Assembly (NCBI RefSeq): GCF_009831625.1 | Contig: NZ_WUUS01000005.1 | Location: forward strand, 219,905-283,904 | Source: Halobaculum saliterrae | GTDB lineage: Archaea; Halobacteriota; Halobacteria; Halobacteriales; Haloferacaceae | Length of the DNA: 64,000 nt | Direction: 5' to 3' | Shown: positions 42,002 to 51,143 of the stretch, in pieces | How positions within the stretch are numbered: the stretch's first letter is position 1 | Layout: each line of letters opens with the position of its first letter | Notes under the pieces: generated by a model | The model's input: the letters and a program-made list of their open reading frames with translations, nothing else | Told to the model about the DNA's origin: nothing | Databases searched by the model: none | Program-made: the position numbers and the translations under genes

Positions 42002-45000
42002 ATGAGTCGAAGCGACAGCGACACAACCCCGGACGGCGGAAGCTCCGCTACCACCGTTCCGGGCCTCGACTACTCCTTCGCGGGGAAGTCACCGACTGAC
42101 ATCCTCGGTGACTTCTATCACATCCCGGCGCTGCTGACGATCGTCGTGTTCATGCTGTGGGTCCGCCTCCAGTCCTACGGCAACTTCATCCGGGACGGGG
42201 AGGTGTATTTCAACGGCAACGACGCGTGGTACCACCTCAGACAGGTCCGGTACACCGTCGCAAACTGGCCCTCCACGATGCCGTGGGACCCGTGGACGTA
42301 CTATCCCTTCGGGACCAACTCCGGCCAATTCGGTACCCTCTACGACCAACTTGTCGCGGCCGCGGCCCTCGTCGTCGGTCTCGGATCTCCCTCCGAGGTG
42401 CTCGTTGCCAAGACCCTCCTCGTCGCGCCAGCGGTCTTCGGCGCACTCGTCGCGGTCCCCACCTATCTCATCGGGAAACGCCTCGGAGGTCGCCTCGCAG
42501 GCCTCTTCGGCGCGGTCATCCTGATGCTCCTGCCTGGAACGTTCCTCCGTCGCGGACTCGTCGGCTTCGCCGACCACAACATTGTGGAACCGTTCTTCCA
42601 AGCGTTCGCTGTCGTCGCGCTCATGGTCGCGCTCTCGGTCGCCCAGCGTGACCGACCAATCTGGGAGTTCGTCCAAGCCAGCGAGTGGGACGAACTGAAG
42701 CCCACAATCATCTGGAGTTCGCTCGCGGGCGTCGCAATAGGGCTGTATCTGTGGACGTGGCCACCAGGTGTTCTCCTTCTTGGTATCTTCGCCGCGTACG
42801 TCGCGTTCCAGACTGTCTCCGACTACGCGGGCGACCGTTCTCCGGACCACGTCGCGTTCGTTGCGGTCGTCTCGATGGTCGTCGCCGCGCTGATGGCCCT
42901 CCTCAAGTTCGAGGAAGCGACGTTCTCCCCGACCGCAATGAGCCTCATCCAGCCCGCCTTCGCACTCGCGACCGCCGCGGGCGCCGTCTTCCTCGCGTTC
43001 CTCGCCCGCCAACTCGACTCCCGTGAGTTCGAGGACGACCGCCTGAACGACCACGCGTTCGCGGGGATCGTCGGTATACTCGGCGCAGTCGGCATCCTCC
43101 TCGTCATCTTCGTCGAGGCGGCGCCGTTCACGACGATCGAGAGCAACCTCCTCCGATTCGTCGGCTTCTCATCTACAGCGACGGCGCGCACCATCGGCGA
43201 GGCGCAGCCGCTCCTCCAATCCGGCCTCGTCCAGTACTACGGCGGATTTGGCGTCGTACTCGCTGAATACGGCTTCGCGTTCATCACCGCCCTCGCAGCA
43301 GCCGTCTGGATGCTCGTCAGGCCGCTGTGGAAGCGCGGCACCACGAGCGATTACTACTACCTCGCCGGCTCGGCGTTCGTCGTTCTGTTCGTGTTCGTCG
43401 GAGCGCCGATCTTCAACGACCTCTCGAGGGGCCTCGGTCTTAACCCGCAGGTGGCGGGCCTGACGCTCGTCGCACTGCTCGTGTTCGGCGCGGCCGCACG
43501 CGTCCGCTACGACGCCGAGCTCCTGTTCGTGTTCGTGTGGGCGGCGTTCATCACCGCGGCGGCGTTCACGCAGGTCCGCTTCAACTACTACCTCGCCGTC
43601 GCCGTCGCGGGGCTGAACGCCTACTTCCTCCGGGAGATCCTCGCGATCATCGGGATCGACTTCTCGGCGGACCTCTCGATGCCGGACATCGAGACGTATC
43701 AGGCAATTGCAGTTGTTCTCACGGTGCTGGTCGTCCTCGGCCCAGTGCTCGTCGTCCCGCTGACGCTCGGAAACACCGGACAGACGTCCATCGATCGAAC
43801 TAACACGGCCATCGGCGTCGGCAACAGCACCGGCCCGGGCGCGGTGACCATCTGGGACGAGAGCCTGCAGAAGATGAACAGCAACACACCCGCCGAGGGG
43901 AACCTCGGCGGCGCCGGCAACGCGGACGACCTCGACTACTACGGCACCTATCAGCGGCCCGCCGAGAGCGACTACGACTACCCGGAGGGTGCCTACGGCG
44001 TGATGTCGTGGTGGGACTACGGCCACTGGATCACCACGCGCGGCGAGCGGATCCCGCACGCGAACCCGTTCCAGCAGGGCGCCTCTTCGGCGGCTGAGTA
44101 CCTCCTCTCGCCCAGCGAAGAGGAAGCCGAGGAATCGCTGCGCGAGATCGACGACGACGGCGAGGCCGAGGACATGCGCTACGTCATGGTCGACTGGCAG
44201 ATGGTCACGGTCGGCTCGAAGTTCGGCGCGCCCGTCGTCTTCGACGACGACACGAACGCGTCGGACTACTACGAGCCGACGCTGCGCGCCCAACAGACGC
44301 AGCAGGGCACGCGCTACGGCGTCGCCTTCCAGGACAAGAAGCAGCGCTACTACCAGAGCATGATGGTGCGGCTGTACAGGTTCCACGGCAGCCGCGCCGA
44401 CCCGACCGTGAACACGCTGTTCGGCGAGCGCGTGGTCGTGTTCGACTACGACACCGTCGCCGCCGAGGACGGCACCACCTACAAGGTGCTGCCGCAGGGC
44501 GAGAACGCGACGGCGGTGCGGACGTTCGCCAACGAGAGCGCCGCACAACAGTTCGTCGAGGAGGACGGCACCGCCCAGATCGGCGGCGTCGGATCGTTCC
44601 CGCGCGAGTCCGTGCCCGCCCTGGAGCACTACCGGCTCGTGAGCACGTCCGAGACCTCGGCGTACTCCTCCAGCCAGTACCAGCGGACGGTGCTGCGGGA
44701 GTCGCAGTCGCTCGGCCTGCGCCCGTCGCTGCTGCAGAAGACGCAGCCGCAGTGGGTGAAGACGTTCGAGAAGGTGCCCGGCGCGACCGTCGAGGGTGAC
44801 GGCGCCGACCCCAACGAGACGGTCACCGCGACCGTCGAGATGCGGGTTCCCGAGGGTGGCTCCGGCGGCAACGCCTCGACGTTCACCTACGAACAGCAGA
44901 CGACCGCGAACGAGGACGGCGAGTTCGAGTTCACCGTCCCCTACTCGACGACCGACTACGACGAGTACGGACCCGAGAACGGCTACACCAACGTGAGCGT

Positions 45001-45382
45001 CCGCGCGACGGGCGCGTACACTGTCACCGGCGAGGCCGAGAGCAACGAGTCGGCGTTCATCGTCCGCAATCAGGGGACGTTCAACGTGAGCGAGGGCGCC
45101 GTCAACGGCGACACCGACGAGACGGTGACGGTGACGCTCGACGAGGAGGTCCTCCGCGCGCCCGAGGGTGCACAGAACGGCTCCGAGACCGACAACACGA
45201 CCGACGGCTCCGACAACACGAGTTCGCTTCCCGCGGAGTTCGACTCGCTGGAGGGCCTCGACTCGATCGACGACGGCTCGACCGGCGGGGGCGTGGGCGA
45301 CGGGACGCTGTCGGGAACGGACACGACGGACGAGGCCGCGCCGTCGATCCGCGCTCCGACCCGCCGCACCGTCGCGCCGTAG
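42002..45382 (+). CDS. aglB: Oligosaccharyltransferase AglB (STT3 family)
   Basis: A 1126-residue STT3-type oligosaccharyltransferase. It moves the glycan from dolichyl phosphate to Asn of S-layer glycoprotein, archaellins and other surface proteins. An acidic start is followed by about 13 membrane helices up to residue 600; the first loop has the metal-binding Asp of YFNGNDAWYHLRQ (D74). The catalytic signature MSWWDYGHWITTRGERIPHA places WWDYG at about residues 670-674 in the extracellular domain. A long beta-rich C-terminal region ends in a Ser/Thr/Asp-rich tail. ATG at 42002 is used; the frame upstream to 41918 lies in the promoter. The next gene starts on the base after its stop codon. 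Confidence 0.97.
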   Translation: MSRSDSDTTPDGGSSATTVPGLDYSFAGKSPTDILGDFYHIPALLTIVVFMLWVRLQSYGNFIRDGEVYFNGNDAWYHLRQVRYTVANWPSTMPWDPWTYYPFGTNSGQFGTLYDQLVAAAALVVGLGSPSEVLVAKTLLVAPAVFGALVAVPTYLIGKRLGGRLAGLFGAVILMLLPGTFLRRGLVGFADHNIVEPFFQAFAVVALMVALSVAQRDRPIWEFVQASEWDELKPTIIWSSLAGVAIGLYLWTWPPGVLLLGIFAAYVAFQTVSDYAGDRSPDHVAFVAVVSMVVAALMALLKFEEATFSPTAMSLIQPAFALATAAGAVFLAFLARQLDSREFEDDRLNDHAFAGIVGILGAVGILLVIFVEAAPFTTIESNLLRFVGFSSTATARTIGEAQPLLQSGLVQYYGGFGVVLAEYGFAFITALAAAVWMLVRPLWKRGTTSDYYYLAGSAFVVLFVFVGAPIFNDLSRGLGLNPQVAGLTLVALLVFGAAARVRYDAELLFVFVWAAFITAAAFTQVRFNYYLAVAVAGLNAYFLREILAIIGIDFSADLSMPDIETYQAIAVVLTVLVVLGPVLVVPLTLGNTGQTSIDRTNTAIGVGNSTGPGAVTIWDESLQKMNSNTPAEGNLGGAGNADDLDYYGTYQRPAESDYDYPEGAYGVMSWWDYGHWITTRGERIPHANPFQQGASSAAEYLLSPSEEEAEESLREIDDDGEAEDMRYVMVDWQMVTVGSKFGAPVVFDDDTNASDYYEPTLRAQQTQQGTRYGVAFQDKKQRYYQSMMVRLYRFHGSRADPTVNTLFGERVVVFDYDTVAAEDGTTYKVLPQGENATAVRTFANESAAQQFVEEDGTAQIGGVGSFPRESVPALEHYRLVSTSETSAYSSSQYQRTVLRESQSLGLRPSLLQKTQPQWVKTFEKVPGATVEGDGADPNETVTATVEMRVPEGGSGGNASTFTYEQQTTANEDGEFEFTVPYSTTDYDEYGPENGYTNVSVRATGAYTVTGEAESNESAFIVRNQGTFNVSEGAVNGDTDETVTVTLDEEVLRAPEGAQNGSETDNTTDGSDNTSSLPAEFDSLEGLDSIDDGSTGGGVGDGTLSGTDTTDEAAPSIRAPTRRTVAP

Positions 45383-46432
45383 ATGACGGACCCCGGAAGC
45401 GATGACGCGATCGGATCCGCGGACGCGACGGACCCGGGGACGACGGCTGACGGAACCGAGACATCCGACGGGAGCCCGACGGCCGACGCGACCCTGATCG
45501 AACGCGACGAGGGACCGCTCGGCACGTACCTCCGGGGCGTCGCGATGGGGACTGCGGACGCCGTTCCGGGCGTCTCCGGCGGAACGATCGCGTTGATCAC
45601 CGGGATCTACGACCGCCTCATCGCCGCGATCACGGCGGCCTCCCCGGCGCTCGCGCGTCGAGCGCTCGACGGGCTCCTCGGTGACCGCGACCAGCTTCGC
45701 GAGGTCTGGACCGACGTCGACGGCGCCTTCCTGCTCGCGCTCGGCGCGGGGATCGCCACCGCGATCCTCACGGTGACCCGCGCGCTCCACGTCGCGCTGG
45801 AGACGGCTCCCGTGCTCACCTACGGGTTCTTCTTCGGACTCATCGGCGCGTCGGCGGTCGTACTCAGGGACGAGTTCCGCGCGGACTCTCCAGCCCGGAT
45901 CGCCGCGGCTGTCGCCGGGATCGTTCTCGCGTTCGTCGCCTCCGGGCGCGCGTCCGCGGCGCTCGGCGAGACCGCGCTCGCGACGTTCCTCGCCGGGGCG
46001 GTCGCGGTGAGCGCGATGATCCTCCCCGGGATCTCCGGGTCGCTCCTGCTGGTCATCCTCGGCCAGTACGAGCGCATGACTGAGGCGCTGTCCCTCTTCG
46101 TCGACGCGCTGTTGGCGTCCGTGACCGGCGGGCCGACGGCGACGGTCGTCGAAACCGGCGTCCCGGTCGTCGCGTTCCTCGCGGGCGGCGTCGTCGGACT
46201 GTTGACCGTCGCGCACGCGGTGCGAGCGGCACTTGCGGCCCGTCGCGAGGCGACGCTCGCGTTCCTCATCGGCCTCATCGTGGGCGCGCTCCGAGCCCCG
46301 GTCACCCGCGTCGGCGAGGAGGTCGCCGCGTGGACCGCGACGGTCGCCGGAGAGTTCGCCGTCGCGGCTGCGTTCGGGGCGCTCCTCGTGGTGGGCGTCG
46401 ACCGCCTCGCCGGCGGCGTCGACCTGGAGTGA
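45383..46432 (+). CDS. DUF368 membrane protein, predicted polyprenyl/dolichyl-phosphate translocase
   Basis: A 349-residue membrane protein of family DUF368. Bacterial members (PopT) have been shown to flip undecaprenyl phosphate back across the membrane. Signature segments are RGVAMGTADAVPGVSGGTIA and its internal repeat FLAGAVAVSAMILPGISGSL followed by LLVILGQY, with eight or so helices (for example VLTYGFFFGLIGASAVVLRD). About 45 acidic residues precede the first helix. The ATG directly follows the aglB stop codon with no spacer, so the two are an operon. That context suggests recycling of the dolichyl-phosphate carrier released by AglB; this is inference. Confidence 0.92.
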   Translation: MTDPGSDDAIGSADATDPGTTADGTETSDGSPTADATLIERDEGPLGTYLRGVAMGTADAVPGVSGGTIALITGIYDRLIAAITAASPALARRALDGLLGDRDQLREVWTDVDGAFLLALGAGIATAILTVTRALHVALETAPVLTYGFFFGLIGASAVVLRDEFRADSPARIAAAVAGIVLAFVASGRASAALGETALATFLAGAVAVSAMILPGISGSLLLVILGQYERMTEALSLFVDALLASVTGGPTATVVETGVPVVAFLAGGVVGLLTVAHAVRAALAARREATLAFLIGLIVGALRAPVTRVGEEVAAWTATVAGEFAVAAAFGALLVVGVDRLAGGVDLE

Positions 46433-46485
46433 ACGGGCCGACCGCGACCCGCGGGCGTTTTGTCTCCCCACCGTTCAGAACCGGT

Positions 46486-46965
46486 ATGAGCGACGACGAC
46501 GTCGCCGCGGCGGACGATCTGAGCGCGATGGACGAACGGGAGGCGGTACGCGAGGTGACCGTCCGCGCGTCGGGCCACGAGCACGTCAGCGCCGAGCACG
46601 CGAGCACCTTCGAGGTGACGAGCGACGACTGGCTCACCCCCGCGGGCGACTGCATCCTCGCGGTCGAGGCGGACACGACCCCCGCCGACGTGCCGCGCTC
46701 GTTCGTCGATGCGTGCCGCTCCCGGACCGCGACGATCACCGCAGAGTTCCGCGCCGCCGACGCGACGGAGACGGTGACGGGGCACGGCCACCCCGACCTC
46801 TCCTACGAGGGCGACCGGAGCATGGTCGGTCGGACGAGCGACCACGTCGACGAGCGAACGATCATGATCGGGGCAGACAAGGCGGCCGCGGAGTTCGACC
46901 GGCGACTCGTAACCGCGCTCGAACGGGGCGCGCCGCTGACGGTGACGCTGCGCGTCGAACCGTAG
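46486..46965 (+). CDS. DUF371 family protein
   Basis: A 159-residue soluble protein of the archaeal family DUF371. Readable blocks are VREVTVRASGHEHVSAEHAS, TFEVTSDDWLTPAGDCILAV, VTGHGHPDLSYEGDRSMVGR and MIGADKAAAEFDRRLVTALE. The conserved GHEHV and GHGHPDL histidines suggest a metal site but no function is known. The first 20 residues are an acidic extension. A CGTTTTGTC stretch about 28 bases before ATG serves as a TATA-like box. It follows the DUF368 gene by 53 bases in the same direction. Confidence 0.87.
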   Translation: MSDDDVAAADDLSAMDEREAVREVTVRASGHEHVSAEHASTFEVTSDDWLTPAGDCILAVEADTTPADVPRSFVDACRSRTATITAEFRAADATETVTGHGHPDLSYEGDRSMVGRTSDHVDERTIMIGADKAAAEFDRRLVTALERGAPLTVTLRVEP

Positions 46966-47053
46966 CCGGCGGCCGTTGCGAACTGCGAGGATCGATCGCG
47001 TTCACGGACCGCGCGGGCGACGGTTCTTGTACGATGCCGACCCATCACGTGGC

Positions 47054-47908
47054 GTGCGCGACGACGAACCGGCCGAGAACATCAGCGGTGGCGACGCCGG
47101 CGGCGGCCGTCCGACGGCGTTCGAGGGGTCCGAGGATCCCGACACGCGCGCGGAGGCCGTTGTCGACGCCCTCGGCGACCTGTACTGGCGGAAGGCGTAC
47201 GGCGGACAGGACGCGTTCGAGTGTCTCGTCCGGACGATACTCTCACAGAACACCAGCGACAAGGCGAGCCAGCCGGCCCACGACGCGTTGATGGCGCGAT
47301 ACGGACCGGAGGCCGAAGGGACGGCCACGAGGGACGGCGACCTCGCGGCGTCGCTCGCGACCGCCGCGCGGGACGAGCTCGCCGAGACCATCTCCGGGGC
47401 GGGCCTGTACAACGTGAAGTCCGAGCGGATACTCGCGCTCGCCGAGCGGGTCCTCGAGGAGTACGGCGGCGCCGACGGGTTCGACGCGTTCGTGCGCGAG
47501 GAGGACCCCGCGACCGTCCGCGAGACCCTCCTCGATATGGACGGCGTCGGCCCCAAGACGGCGGACTGTGTGCTCCTGTTCGCGGGTGGCCGGGGAGGCG
47601 TCTTCCCCGTCGACACGCACGTCCACCGGATCGCGCGTCGAATGGGACTGGCTCCGGCGGACGCCGACCACGAGGGGGTCCGCGAGGCGCTGGAGGCGGC
47701 CGTTCAGCCCGAGAAGTGCGGCTTCGGTCACACGGCGATGATCCAGTTCGGCCGCGAGCGCTGCACCGCCCGCGAGCCGGCGTGTCTGGAGGGACCGGAG
47801 GCGTGCCCGCTGTACGACCGCTGTGATCGGGTAGGTATCGACGAGCTGGCCGGCGACGCGGTCGACCCGAGCCGGACGGTCGCCGATCCCCCCGACGCCG
47901 ACGGCTGA
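47054..47908 (+). CDS. nth: Endonuclease III (DNA glycosylase/AP lyase)
   Basis: A 284-residue HhH-GPD glycosylase that removes oxidised pyrimidines. It has ECLVRTILSQNTSDKASQPA, the helix-hairpin-helix MDGVGPKTADCVLLFAGGRG with the catalytic Lys, and VFPVDTHVHRIARRMGL with the catalytic Asp. Four cysteines near the C-terminus (CTAREPACLEGPEACPLYDRC, spacing 6, 6 and 5) should bind a [4Fe-4S] cluster; the usual spacing is 6, 2 and 5. An acidic N-terminal extension is present. GTG at 47054 is chosen, with TTCTTGTA about 27 bases upstream; a start at 46976 in the same frame would lie in the 3' edge of the previous gene region. Confidence 0.9.
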   Translation: MRDDEPAENISGGDAGGGRPTAFEGSEDPDTRAEAVVDALGDLYWRKAYGGQDAFECLVRTILSQNTSDKASQPAHDALMARYGPEAEGTATRDGDLAASLATAARDELAETISGAGLYNVKSERILALAERVLEEYGGADGFDAFVREEDPATVRETLLDMDGVGPKTADCVLLFAGGRGGVFPVDTHVHRIARRMGLAPADADHEGVREALEAAVQPEKCGFGHTAMIQFGRERCTAREPACLEGPEACPLYDRCDRVGIDELAGDAVDPSRTVADPPDADG

Positions 47909-47912
47909 GCCG

Positions 47913-48359
47913 CTACTCCACCGAGCACTCCGCCTCGGGGACGCCCTCGACGGGCGCCTCCGACTGCTCGTACGTGGAGTCCCCGGGCGCCGCCGAGAGC
48001 ATCGGCAGCGAGAGCGTGTAGTCGAACGCGAGCGCGAACCGCGAGAACGGGTCGGCGAGGAACGCCTCCGGGTCGCCGACGCCCGCGAAGACGACGCCCG
48101 TCCGGAGGCTGATCACCTCGAACTCGCCGGTGTGCCCGATCGCCGACATCCCGAGCGTACCCTTCCCGCCGAGGTTCGTGAACAGCGACGTGTACACCTC
48201 GAGGTCGATCGTCGGGCCCTCGGTGCCGATGTCGAGGTCGCGTCCGTCGCCGAAGCAGTCCTCGGGGGCCGCGGCGGCGGGCCCGACGGCCGGTCCGCCG
48301 ACGGCCGCAAGCGACACGAGGAGGGCGAGCACGGTACGTACAAGAGCCGGGCGTCTCAC
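47913..48359 (-). CDS. Secreted or surface protein of unknown function (DUF7332-like)
   Basis: A 148-residue protein with a cleavable-looking Sec signal peptide (ALVRTVLALLVSLAAVGGPA, cleavage after PAAAA). The mature part starts PEDCFGDGRDLDIGTEGPTI and contains LEVYTSLFTNLGGKGTLGMS, EFEVISLRTGVVFAGVGDPE and FLADPFSRFALAFDYTLSLP, ending in a second Cys (EAECSVE) that could form a disulfide with the first. I think it is the haloarchaeal family DUF7332. GTG at 48359 is chosen because a run ACTTTTT lies about 28 bases upstream; ATG at 48386 would add nine residues. Convergent with nth, four bases between stops. Confidence 0.72.
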   Translation of the reverse strand: MRRPALVRTVLALLVSLAAVGGPAVGPAAAAPEDCFGDGRDLDIGTEGPTIDLEVYTSLFTNLGGKGTLGMSAIGHTGEFEVISLRTGVVFAGVGDPEAFLADPFSRFALAFDYTLSLPMLSAAPGDSTYEQSEAPVEGVPEAECSVE

Positions 48360-48403
48360 GGGGGTCGCTTCGGCGGTCGAGGCCAAAAAGTCGTGCGTGC
48401 CGG

Positions 48404-48793
48404 CTATTCCTCGTGATACTTCGCGCCCTCCCGTTCGATCCCCTCGATGAGGTACGCGGCGCTCGCGGAGGTCGTCGCGAGCGGAACGTCGTGTACGTCA
48501 CAGACCCGCAGGAGCGCGGAGATGTCCGGCTCGTGTGGCTGGGCCGTCAGCGGGTCGCGGAGGAAAACGATCCCGTGGCAGTCGCCGTCGGCGACCTCGG
48601 CGCCGATCTGCATGTCGCCGCCGAGCGGTCCCGAGGACTTCCGTTCGACGGTGAGGTCCGTCTCCTCGTTGAGGCGCTTGCCGGTCGTTCCCGTCGCGAG
48701 CAGGTCGTGCTTCGCGAGCGTGTCGGTGTACTCCCGGGCGAACTCGACGAGGGTCGGCTTCTGTTCGTCGTGGGCGATGAGCGCGAGACGCAT
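48404..48793 (-). CDS. mgsA: Methylglyoxal synthase
   Basis: A 129-residue MgsA that converts dihydroxyacetone phosphate to methylglyoxal and phosphate. Motifs are the start MRLALIAHDEQKPTLVEFAR, the phosphate-binding LLATGTTGKRL, the catalytic Asp in VERKSSGPLGGDMQIGAEVA, and VFLRDPLTAQPHEPDISALL followed by RVCDVHDVPLATTSASAAYL. Length is typical for the short form. It is 17 bases from an upstream possible start of the next gene and reads in the same direction, so the two may share a transcript. ATG at 48793; upstream in-frame codons run into intergenic sequence. Confidence 0.94.
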   Translation of the reverse strand: MRLALIAHDEQKPTLVEFAREYTDTLAKHDLLATGTTGKRLNEETDLTVERKSSGPLGGDMQIGAEVADGDCHGIVFLRDPLTAQPHEPDISALLRVCDVHDVPLATTSASAAYLIEGIEREGAKYHEE

Positions 48794-48947
48794 ACCCGTC
48801 TCTCGACCGGACGGGACTTGAGTCCCGGCGGTGATCCGTTCCGTCTCGCGTCGCGAGTGCATCACGGAAGGTTGGCGGACGGTATCACTCCGTGACGTAC
48901 CGCGAGCGAGGGCCGTAGGTCCGAGCGAGCGGACCGTTTGGCATCAT

Positions 48948-48996
48948 CAGAATTGCTCCGCGATTCTGATTAGTAGTCAGAACGCTCCGCGTTCTG
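48948..48996. repeat. Two adjacent palindromes sharing the core GCTCCGCG
   Basis: The first, CAGAATTGCTCCGCGATTCT followed by G (48948-48968), folds into a 9-bp stem with one T-G pair and loop TCC. The second, CAGAACGCTCCGCGTTCTG (48978-48996), is a perfect 8-bp stem with the same loop. They are nine bases apart, in the gap between mgsA (start 48793) and the aCPSF1 stop (49060). The second word reappears in part in TCTGACGAGCG just downstream. They may act as terminators for aCPSF1 or be members of a dispersed palindrome family. Confidence 0.8.
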
Positions 48997-49059
48997 ACGA
49001 CATGAACGGGTTTTGACGGAGTCTGACGAGCGAGCGGGGAGGACCCCGTTAAAGGAGAT

Positions 49060-50985
49060 TCACTTAAATCGGAACGTCTCCAGGTTCTTCGGCGCGAACG
49101 TCCGCATGTTGTAGTCGTGATACAGGGCGGAGGAGAAGTCCTGCACGGAGCGCTCGTCGCCGTGGACGCACAGCACCTTCTCGGGACGCGGATTCATCGT
49201 CTTCACGAAGTTCTCCAGTCCCTGGCGGTCGGCGTGCCCGGAGAAGCCGTCGACCGTCTCGACGCCCATCTTCAGGGTGATCGTCGAGGTCCGACTCCGG
49301 TTCTGCGGGTCCTGAACCGGGATCTCCTCCCAGCCGTTCTGGATACGGCGCCCGAGCGTCCCCTGCGCCTGGTAGCCGACGAACGTGAGGTTCGAGTTCT
49401 CCTCGGTCCCCAGATGGCGCAGCCACGACATGATGGGACCGCCGGTCATCATCCCCGAGGTCGAGAGGACGATGCAGGGGCCGCCGTCGGCGACCTCCTG
49501 GCGTTCGTCCTCGCCCCCGTCGATGTGGTTGAACTGGTCGGCGAGGAACGGGTTCTCGTCCTCGTGGAAGATGCGGTCGCGCAGTTCGTCGCGGAGGTAC
49601 TCGGGGTAGGTGGTGTGGATCGCCGTCGCCTCCCAGATCATCCCGTCGAGGTGGACCGGCATCTCCGGGATCTTGTCGGTGCGCATCGCCTCCTCCAGCA
49701 CCATCATGATCTCCTGGGAGCGTCCGACCGCGAACGCCGGGATGAGGACCTTTCCGTCCTGTTCGTACGTCTCGTTGATGACCTCGATCAGCTTCGCTTC
49801 GGAGTCCTCCTGGTCCGTCTGGTAGTCGTTTCGACCGCCGTAGGTGGACTCCATCACGAGCGTCTCGACGCGGGGGAAGTCGTTGACCGCGCCGTTGAAC
49901 AGCCGGGTGTCGTCGTAGTGGATGTCACCGGAGAAGGCGACGTTGTAGAGGCCGTCGCCGATGTGGAAGTGCGAGACGGCCGATCCGAGGATGTGGCCCG
50001 CGTTGTGGAACGTGAGCTTCACGTCGGGCGCGATGTCGGTCACGTCGCCGTACTCGAGCGGGATGGTGTGTTTGATCGCCTCGCGAACCTGCGCGGACTC
50101 GTAGGGGGGCGTGCGGCCCTCCTTGCTCGCCACGTCGAGGTAGTCGAGCGTGAGCAGCCCCATCAGGTCGCGCGTCGGCTCCGTGCAGTAGATCGGCCCG
50201 TCGTACCCGTACTTGAACAGCAGCGGGATGAGCGCCGAGTGGTCGAGGTGGGCGTGCGTGAGCACCACGGCGTCGAGGTTCTGTGCGCCCGCGCCGAGCG
50301 CCTCGGGGACCTGCAGGTACGGCACCTCCCCCTCCGCGCCGGGCTTGTCCCCGCAGTCGACGAGGATCCGCGTCTCGGCGGTGTTGAGGATGAACGAGGC
50401 GCGCCCGACCTCTCGGCAGCAGCCGAGTGTCGTGATTCGGACCCACTGCTCGTCGGCCATCTCCTCGCGGTGGATGGTGCGACCGACGCGTTCGAGGATG
50501 TCGCGACGCTCCTCGCGCTCCTGCTTCAGGAAGTTCCGCACGTTCGAGACGGTCGAGGACTCGATCGGCGGCGTGCGGACGACCTCGGGGGTCCACCCGA
50601 CCTCCTGGGTGATCTCCCGAAGGGTCGAGCCCCGACGGCCGATGACCATGCCGGGCTTCTCCGCCTCGATGACGACCTCGCCGGTGTCCTCGTGGAAGTC
50701 GAGGTCGGCGACGCCGGCGTCGTCGGGGATGATCTCCTCGATCTTCGACTCGGCCTCCCGCGGATCGGAGAGCACGTCAGGATGCGGACGGACGGTGATG
50801 CGCTTGCGGAGTTTGGAGGCGAGCCGTCGGACGAGGTCGCCGTCCTGAGCGAACTCCTTCGGGTGGCGCGTGTACACGACCAGCTCCGGTCCCTCGTACT
50901 TCACGTCGGTGACGGAGACGTCGTCGGGGATCTCCGATTCGATCTGTGCTTTCGTGTCGGCTAACTGCTTCTCGACTTGACTCAT
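49060..50985 (-). CDS. Beta-CASP ribonuclease aCPSF1 (archaeal CPSF, transcription terminator nuclease)
   Basis: A 641-residue archaeal CPSF1/FttA. It cleaves nascent RNA at U-rich 3' ends and triggers transcription termination. The first 140 residues hold two KH-like domains with the GxxG loop MVIGRRGSTLREI (about 114-119). The metallo-beta-lactamase motif is VVLTHAHLDHSALIPLLFKY with HAHLDH at 244-249, the next ligands are in NAGHILGSAVSHFHIGD and VAFSGDIHYDD, and the beta-CASP part has VLIPAFAVGRSQEIMMVLEE and DGFSGHADRQGLENFV with the last His. The C-terminus forms the dimer contact. Essential and single-copy in archaea. Length is typical. Confidence 0.96.
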   Translation of the reverse strand: MSQVEKQLADTKAQIESEIPDDVSVTDVKYEGPELVVYTRHPKEFAQDGDLVRRLASKLRKRITVRPHPDVLSDPREAESKIEEIIPDDAGVADLDFHEDTGEVVIEAEKPGMVIGRRGSTLREITQEVGWTPEVVRTPPIESSTVSNVRNFLKQEREERRDILERVGRTIHREEMADEQWVRITTLGCCREVGRASFILNTAETRILVDCGDKPGAEGEVPYLQVPEALGAGAQNLDAVVLTHAHLDHSALIPLLFKYGYDGPIYCTEPTRDLMGLLTLDYLDVASKEGRTPPYESAQVREAIKHTIPLEYGDVTDIAPDVKLTFHNAGHILGSAVSHFHIGDGLYNVAFSGDIHYDDTRLFNGAVNDFPRVETLVMESTYGGRNDYQTDQEDSEAKLIEVINETYEQDGKVLIPAFAVGRSQEIMMVLEEAMRTDKIPEMPVHLDGMIWEATAIHTTYPEYLRDELRDRIFHEDENPFLADQFNHIDGGEDERQEVADGGPCIVLSTSGMMTGGPIMSWLRHLGTEENSNLTFVGYQAQGTLGRRIQNGWEEIPVQDPQNRSRTSTITLKMGVETVDGFSGHADRQGLENFVKTMNPRPEKVLCVHGDERSVQDFSSALYHDYNMRTFAPKNLETFRFK

Positions 50986-51143
50986 ATGTGAGAGGATCGT
51001 CGCGGGTCCCGGAGGGCGCGGCTGTCGGACGCGACGCCCTCGGGTCGACTGTGAGTTGAAGACTGCATGCGTACGGGACGCTCCGTTGTAGGTGCCCTCG
51101 TGGGCGACGGAAAACCCGCTTGACTTCCTCTATCCCCCGCGTG

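Noticed and set aside
43169..46471. An 1100-codon minus-strand frame across aglB and DUF368
   Set aside because: Shadow of aglB and its neighbour; composition is almost only Arg, Glu, Asp, Val and Gly.
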